Under the pieces are notes generated by a model. That model saw only the letters and a program-made list of their open reading frames with translations, was not told the DNA's origin and did not search any database. Source: Mycobacterium sp. SMC-8 (lineage in GTDB: Bacteria > Actinomycetota > Actinomycetes > Mycobacteriales > Mycobacteriaceae). From it: DNA of 64,000 nucleotides. This document shows positions 59,624 through 64,000 of the stretch, piece by piece. Within the stretch, counting starts at the first letter, position 1. Each line of letters starts with the position of its first letter. Location of the stretch: contig NZ_CP079865.1 in NCBI RefSeq assembly GCF_025263565.1, forward strand, positions 2,170,001 to 2,234,000. The letters are read 5' to 3'. The translations under genes and the position numbers were made by a program.

Positions 59624-60319
59624 TCACTTCAGTCTACGGGTACCCCGCACCATTGCTTTGATGTGCTCCTCGACGCCGGACGCAGACACGAACAGCAATT
59701 CGTCGCCGGCATGCAGTACGTCCTGCGGTTCCGGGACGATCAAACGGTTTCCGCGGGTCAGCGTCACCAGCGCGCTGTCGGCCGGCATCGGCAGGTCCTG
59801 CACGCGCTGTGCCACGAGCGGGCTGTCGGCGGGCAGGGTGATCTTGGCGACGTTGGCGGCGCGCGCCCCGAGATCGCCGCGTGAGTCCTTGCCGAGTGCC
59901 ATCAGCCGTATCAGGTGGCCGACGTCGATGGCGCCCTCGATCGCGGCGACGAGCGCCAGCGGCGTCGAGACCGCCACGTCCACCCCCCACGCCTCGGTGA
60001 ACAACCACTCGTTGCGGGCGTCGTTGATCCGGGCGACCACGCGGTCGATACCGAACTCGGACTTGGCCAGCAGCGCCATCGCGAGGTTGGCCTTGTCATC
60101 GCCGGTGGCCGCGATCGCGACGTCGCAGATCTGCATCTCGGCTTCTTCGAGCGAGGCGACCTCACACGCGTCGGCCCACAGCCAGTCGGCGCCGGGCACC
60201 GTCGCGGGTTGGTAGCGGCCGAGCTCCTTCTCGATGAGCAGGACTTTGTGGCCGTACTCGACCAGCTCCTGCGCGACGGACCGGCCGACGGCACCCGCAC
60301 CGGCGATCGCGATCCGCAT
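59624..60319 (-). CDS. TrkA-type potassium-channel/antiporter regulatory protein
   Basis: A 231-residue cytosolic protein with an N-terminal RCK domain (about 1-135) starting with the nucleotide motif GAGAVGRSVAQEL and a TrkA_C domain (about 145-225: ITLPADSPLVAQRVQDLPMP). Such proteins gate potassium channels or antiporters in response to NAD(H) or ATP/ADP. No Trk or Ktr membrane subunit is next to it. Its neighbours are the Mrp operon (same strand, 87 bp on) and the NhaP antiporter (divergent), so it may regulate one of them or a distant channel. Confidence 0.87.
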   Translation of the reverse strand: MRIAIAGAGAVGRSVAQELVEYGHKVLLIEKELGRYQPATVPGADWLWADACEVASLEEAEMQICDVAIAATGDDKANLAMALLAKSEFGIDRVVARINDARNEWLFTEAWGVDVAVSTPLALVAAIEGAIDVGHLIRLMALGKDSRGDLGARAANVAKITLPADSPLVAQRVQDLPMPADSALVTLTRGNRLIVPEPQDVLHAGDELLFVSASGVEEHIKAMVRGTRRLK

Positions 60320-60371
60320 CGACTCTCCTTTTGCCCGGCCGGGTGAGGACTGTCCTGATTTACTCTTTCCA

Positions 60372-61868
60372 GTGACACTGCACCAGCTCTACGTGGCGAT
60401 GTTCATCGGGGGGCTCGTGCTCCTGGCGAGCGTCGCCGCGACGAGGCTGGCCACCGGCATCGGCCTCCCCAGCCTATTGCTGTTTCTCGGGGTTGGTGTG
60501 CTCGTCGGTGAGGACGGGCTGGGACTGCAGTTCGACAACGCCCAGCTCGCGCAAGATCTCGGCACCGCGGCGCTGGCCGTGATCCTGGTCGAGGGCGGTC
60601 TGACGACGCGCTTCGGGGACATCCGCAAGGTGCTGGCCCCGGCCGCCGTGCTCGCCACCGTCGGTGTCGCGGTGAGCACCGCGGTGACCGCGCTGGCCGT
60701 GCACTGGATCCTCGGCATGGACTGGCAGCTGGCACTGCTGCTCGGAGCCGTGGTGTCCAGTACCGATGCCGCCGCGGTGTTCTCGGTGCTGCGGGTGGTG
60801 CCGCTGCCGCGGCGGCTGAGCGGTCTGCTGGAGGCGGAGTCGGGCTTCAACGACGCCCCGGCGGTGATCCTGGTGATGTTGTTCAGCGTCGTCCCGCTGG
60901 ACCTCGACCCGGTGGAAATCGTCGGGACGATGGCCTACGAGCTGGCGATCGGGGCGGTGCTCGGCCTCGGCTTCGGCGTGCTCGGTGCGATGACGTTGCG
61001 GCGCATCGCCTTACCCGCGGCCGGGCTGTACCCGCTGGCCACGTTCGGTCTGGGCATGCTCGCGTTCGCCGCGGCGGGATCCGCGCACGGCAGCGGGTTC
61101 CTCGCCGCCTATCTGGCCGGCGTGGTGCTGGCGAACTCGGGTCTGCCGCACCGGTCGGCGACGCGCTCGTTCGCCGAGGGCGCCGGCTGGTTGGCCCAGA
61201 TCGGGGTGTTCGTCATCCTCGGTCTGCTGGTGTCGCCCGATGAACTGCTCGACGAGGTGGTGCCGGCCGTCGTGGCCGGGCTGGTTCTGCTGCTGCTGGC
61301 TCGGCCGCTGTCGGTCGTGGTGTCGCTCATCGGTTTTCGGGTTCCGTGGCGTGAACAGGTGTTCCTGTCCTGGGCAGGTCTGCGCGGCGCCGTGCCCATC
61401 GTGCTGTGCACCTACCCGATCGTGGCGGGCGTGCCCGACAGCTGGCGCCTGCTCAACATCGTGTTCATCCTCGTGGTGCTCTTCACGGTGATTCAGGGGC
61501 CGAGCCTGCGGCTGGTCGCCGAGCGGCTGCACCTGATCCCGCGCGACACCACCCGTGAGATTCAGATCGACGCAGCACCGTTGGACGTGCTGGATGCCGA
61601 GCTGTTGACGATGACGGTGTTGCCGGGGTCGCGGCTGCACAACGTGACGGTGCTCGAGCTGAGGCTGCCCGATCCGAGCGTCATCACGCTCATCATCCGG
61701 GCGGGTCGGCCGTTCGTCCCGCAACCGGTGACCCGCCTGCAGGTCGGTGACGAACTGCTGATCGTGACGACGTCGGTGACGCGGGAGCTCGCCGAGCGGC
61801 GGCTGCGCGCGGTCAGCCGTCGCGGCAAGCTTGCCTACTGGTTCGACGAGTACGGCGACCCGGCCTAG
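60372..61868 (+). CDS. NhaP-type cation/proton antiporter with C-terminal TrkA_C domain
   Basis: A 498-residue membrane protein. About 12 helices form the CPA1 antiporter core (about 5-395), with the ion-site segments VVSSTDAAAVFSVLR (about 116-130) and EAESGFNDAPAVILV (about 142-156, ND motif). The tail has a TrkA_C domain (about 415-490: LPGSRLHNVTVLELRLPDPSVITLII), as in NhaP2/CvrA potassium/proton antiporters. The GTG at 60372 was chosen because -10-like TACTCT (60361-60366) would make the mRNA leaderless. A longer frame to 60234 overlaps the divergent trkA gene. Confidence 0.9.
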   Translation: MTLHQLYVAMFIGGLVLLASVAATRLATGIGLPSLLLFLGVGVLVGEDGLGLQFDNAQLAQDLGTAALAVILVEGGLTTRFGDIRKVLAPAAVLATVGVAVSTAVTALAVHWILGMDWQLALLLGAVVSSTDAAAVFSVLRVVPLPRRLSGLLEAESGFNDAPAVILVMLFSVVPLDLDPVEIVGTMAYELAIGAVLGLGFGVLGAMTLRRIALPAAGLYPLATFGLGMLAFAAAGSAHGSGFLAAYLAGVVLANSGLPHRSATRSFAEGAGWLAQIGVFVILGLLVSPDELLDEVVPAVVAGLVLLLLARPLSVVVSLIGFRVPWREQVFLSWAGLRGAVPIVLCTYPIVAGVPDSWRLLNIVFILVVLFTVIQGPSLRLVAERLHLIPRDTTREIQIDAAPLDVLDAELLTMTVLPGSRLHNVTVLELRLPDPSVITLIIRAGRPFVPQPVTRLQVGDELLIVTTSVTRELAERRLRAVSRRGKLAYWFDEYGDPA

Positions 61869-62296
61869 CGACCGCACGGCCCGAACGCGTTCCTGACCGG
61901 CAGTGCGTGGCCGAGCACGCCGATACCCGCGCCCAGGATCGGCCAGATCGGCCAGAAGTACCAGGACCCCGCGGTCAGCCCGACGACCAGCCACACCGTG
62001 AGCACCACGACGACCATGGCCAGGTACCCCGCCAGATGAAGGTGCATGCCTCGCCGTGCGCTGGCGCGGCGGGCGGCCGCACGCTGCGGGTCGTTGCGCC
62101 GTAGCTCGGCCACGGGAAGGTCCGCGGTGAGTCGGCGCAGGTCGGGGTTGGTGTGCGCGTCGTACACGGCCTGCAGGCGGGTCTCGTACTCGGCCATGTC
62201 CAGATATCCCTGGGCCAGCGCCTGCCCGAGCAAGGCCGCGGTGGCGTCGCGGTCACGGTCGCCGGCCCGGACGGTGGTTGTGACGGTGGAGCTCAC
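61865..62296 (-). CDS. DUF1707 protein with two C-terminal membrane helices
   Basis: A 143-residue protein. The DUF1707 domain (about 8-62) has the family pattern AGDRDRDATAALLGQALAQGYLDMAEYETRLQAVYDAHTNPDLRRLTADLP. Two helices follow (about 85-105 and 112-130) in the 2TM pattern. The family is common in actinobacteria and often is part of envelope stress units. The GTG at 62296 has a strong GGGAGGG site. A 19-bp inverted repeat lies directly upstream. Its 3' end overlaps nhaP by 4 bp. Confidence 0.85.
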   Translation of the reverse strand: MSSTVTTTVRAGDRDRDATAALLGQALAQGYLDMAEYETRLQAVYDAHTNPDLRRLTADLPVAELRRNDPQRAAARRASARRGMHLHLAGYLAMVVVVLTVWLVVGLTAGSWYFWPIWPILGAGIGVLGHALPVRNAFGPCGR

Positions 62297-62306
62297 GGTC
62301 CCTCCC

Positions 62307-62365
62307 AAATCTTGACAATGACTAGTCTTGACAGTGCCACTCTTAACTAGTCAGTGTCAAGATTT
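62307..62365. promoter_or_regulatory. Long inverted repeat upstream of the DUF1707 gene
   Basis: Left arm AAATCTTGACAATGACTAG (62307-62325) and right arm CTAGTCAGTGTCAAGATTT (62347-62365) are complementary at 18 of 19 positions, with 21 bp between. The half motif CTTGACA appears a third time at 62327-62333. TTGACA also looks like a -35 box. The repeat ends 11 bp from the GTG at 62296. This looks like a regulator binding region with several sites, not a terminator, since no gene ends into it closely in the right direction. Confidence 0.7.
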
Positions 62366-62443
62366 GTTTCCGCTAACGAGAGTGCGCCCAGGTCGCCGAA
62401 ACGTCCGATGCGGCGATCTCACCGCACTGGCGCTTTACGAGAA

Positions 62444-64000
62444 TCAGCGGGCGTCGGCGAAGGCCCGGAGCGCCTCGACCTGCACCGGGTCCAGCGACGG
62501 GCGCACAGCCTCGCGGGCGGCCGCTACGTCGGCGGCAGTGACGTCGGCGGCGTCGATCGAACGGCGCATCGCGGTCAGCGCGGCCTCGCGCAGCAGCGCG
62601 ACGCAGTCCGCCGCGCTGTAGCCGTCGAGCTCACCGGCCAGCGCCGCGAGATCGACGGCCTCCGGTCCTTCCGAGACCAATGGGACAGATTTGCCCGCGG
62701 TCTTGAGGATCTGGGTGCGGGCTTCGGCGTCCGGGGGCTCGACGAACACGAGCTTCTCCAGCCGGCCGGGGCGCAGCAGCGCCGGGTCGATCAGATCGGG
62801 CCGGTTGGTCGCGCCGAGCACCACGACGTCGCGCAGCGGTTCGATGCCGTCGAGTTCGGTCAGCATCGCGGCCACCACGCGGTCGGTGACACCGGAATCG
62901 AAACTCTGGCCGCGGCGTGGAGCCAGCGCGTCGATCTCGTCGAGGAACACCAGCGACGGCGCCGAATCGCGGGCCCGCTGGAACAGCTCGCGCACCGCCT
63001 TCTCCGACGAACCGACCCATTTGTCCATCAGCTCAGCACCTTTGACGGCGTGCACACTGAGCCGGCCCGAACTCGCCAACGCTCTGACCACGAACGTCTT
63101 GCCGCACCCCGGCGGGCCGTACAGCAGCACCCCGCGCGGCGGCTGAACCCCGAGCCGCTGGAATGTCTCCGGATGCTGCAGCGGCCACAGCACCGCCTCG
63201 GTCAGCGCCTGCTTGGTCTCGGCCATGTCGCCGACGTCGTCGAGGGTCACCGAGCCGACGGACACCTCCTCGGTCGCCGAGCGCGACAGCGGCCGGATCA
63301 CGCCGAGCGCCCCGACCAGGTCGCTCTGCTGCAACGCCGGCGCCTCGCCGGTCTCGCTGGCTCGCGCCGCCGCGCGCAGCGCGGCCTCGCGCACCAGCGC
63401 GGCGAGATCGGCGACCACGAATCCCGGTGTGCGCTCGGCGATCTCGCCTAGGTTCAGGTCCTGGGCGGGAACGTCGCGCAGCAGCACCTCGAGCAGTTGG
63501 GCGCGCACCGCACCGTCGGGCAGGGTCAACCCGAGCTCACGGTCGCACAGATCCGGCGCGCGCAGCCGGGGGTCGACGTTGTCCGGCACCGCCGTGGTGG
63601 CCACGAACGCGACACCCCGGGTGGCCACCGCGGAGCGCAACTCGGTGAGGATCAGCGTGGCCACCGGATCGGCGGGCACCGGCAGCAGGGCGTCGACGTC
63701 GGTGACCAGCAGCACGCCGCCGCCGTCGCGGACCGCGGCGACCGCGGAGGCCACGTTCGCCAATCGGTCCTCGGCGCGCAGCGATCCGACACCCGGCCCG
63801 TCGAGTTCGATCAGCCGCCGGCCCGCACAGACCGTCCGCACCAGGGTGGCCTTGCCCACCCCGGCCGGCCCCGACACGAGCACACCGAGATTGGCTGTGG
63901 CGCCGAGTTTCTCGAGTAGCTCGGGCTGGTCGAGGGCGAGCTTGAGCCATTCGGTGAGCCGACCCGCCTGGGCGTGCGACCCCTTCAGGTCGTCGTAGCT
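62444..64000 (-). CDS. AAA ATPase with two ATPase domains, CDC48-like (Rv0435c-like), partial
   Basis: The 3' part of a gene that continues beyond the window edge; 518 codons are visible (including 39 codons before the first in-window ATG, in frame to base 64000). Two AAA domains are seen. The first has Walker A SGPAGVGKATL and a changed Walker B (LLVTDVDALLP, DV in place of DE), so it may not hydrolyse ATP. The second is complete: YGPPGCGKTFV, SLVFLDEIDAL, and ATNRPDLIDPALLRPGRLE with arginine finger region. The order resembles p97/VAT-type unfoldases. The ortholog Rv0435c has about 728 residues, so about 200 N-terminal residues are outside the window. Confidence 0.92.
   Translation of the reverse strand, partial: SYDDLKGSHAQAGRLTEWLKLALDQPELLEKLGATANLGVLVSGPAGVGKATLVRTVCAGRRLIELDGPGVGSLRAEDRLANVASAVAAVRDGGGVLLVTDVDALLPVPADPVATLILTELRSAVATRGVAFVATTAVPDNVDPRLRAPDLCDRELGLTLPDGAVRAQLLEVLLRDVPAQDLNLGEIAERTPGFVVADLAALVREAALRAAARASETGEAPALQQSDLVGALGVIRPLSRSATEEVSVGSVTLDDVGDMAETKQALTEAVLWPLQHPETFQRLGVQPPRGVLLYGPPGCGKTFVVRALASSGRLSVHAVKGAELMDKWVGSSEKAVRELFQRARDSAPSLVFLDEIDALAPRRGQSFDSGVTDRVVAAMLTELDGIEPLRDVVVLGATNRPDLIDPALLRPGRLEKLVFVEPPDAEARTQILKTAGKSVPLVSEGPEAVDLAALAGELDGYSAADCVALLREAALTAMRRSIDAADVTAADVAAAREAVRPSLDPVQVEALRAFADAR

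Overview
The window is high-GC actinobacterial DNA. Its gene order matches the Mycobacterium tuberculosis segment from about Rv0389 to Rv0435c: purT-like, rhodanese, metZ; then the MBL hydrolase, fgd1, pta, ackA, pknG-glnH-glnX, mutT3, thiE, thiO-thiS-thiG, lpqL; then Rv0421c-like, thiD, thiC, xthA, Rv0428c-like, def, Rv0430-like, Rv0431-like, sodC, Rv0433-like, Rv0434-like and the AAA ATPase Rv0435c. The extra cargo (P450, MmpL, two IS elements, Mrp antiporter, flavin monooxygenase) suggests an environmental fast-growing Mycobacterium (Mycolicibacterium). Species cannot be fixed from sequence reading alone.

Region 1 (1-7.7 kb): a minus-strand operon (MmpL exporter, cytochrome P450, 3Fe-4S ferredoxin) is divergent from a MarR regulator translationally coupled to a PurT-like ATP-grasp protein. 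A 29-bp two-tier palindrome lies between them. Rhodanese and metZ follow. An IS5-type element (7722-8651) sits in the stop codon of the next gene, beside a 61-bp tandem repeat.

Region 2 (8.7-20.2 kb): an SDR, then a DUF899 / ArsR / SRPBCC / GNAT cluster with two ArsR-type operators, a secreted alpha/beta hydrolase with a long acidic linker, a tandem hairpin repeat, an MBL hydrolase, fgd1, a membrane-anchored EEP-family protein, pta-ackA, and a STAS protein whose 3' end overlaps ackA by 81 bp.

Region 3 (20.4-34.8 kb): the known glnX-glnH-pknG signalling operon, mutT3, thiE, and a TPP riboswitch that opens a nine-gene tightly coupled operon (thiO, thiS, thiG, SGNH hydrolase, ABC ATPase, ABC permease, alpha/beta hydrolase, and two M28 lipoprotein peptidases).

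Region 4 (34.7-46.8 kb): two permeases, a regulator with two TetR domains and a perfect 16-bp palindrome, an IS630-type element whose right end supplies part of two stop codons, a flavin monooxygenase, then thiC-thiD-hydrolase with a second TPP riboswitch. A truncated MFS gene and a DUF7715-type gene preceded by an unlisted 29-codon gene follow.

Region 5 (46.8-64 kb): xthA, a GNAT protein, def, the DUF3263-sodC-YbdK-Lon-domain block, and then a complete Mrp cation/proton antiporter operon (mrpAB fused, C, D, E, F, G) with a SAM methyltransferase, a TrkA-type protein and a divergent NhaP antiporter. The M. tuberculosis layout, from memory, has no such block between Rv0434 and Rv0435c. The window ends inside the AAA ATPase, next to a striking 19-bp inverted repeat upstream of a DUF1707 gene. 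No tRNA, rRNA, CRISPR array or prophage was seen.
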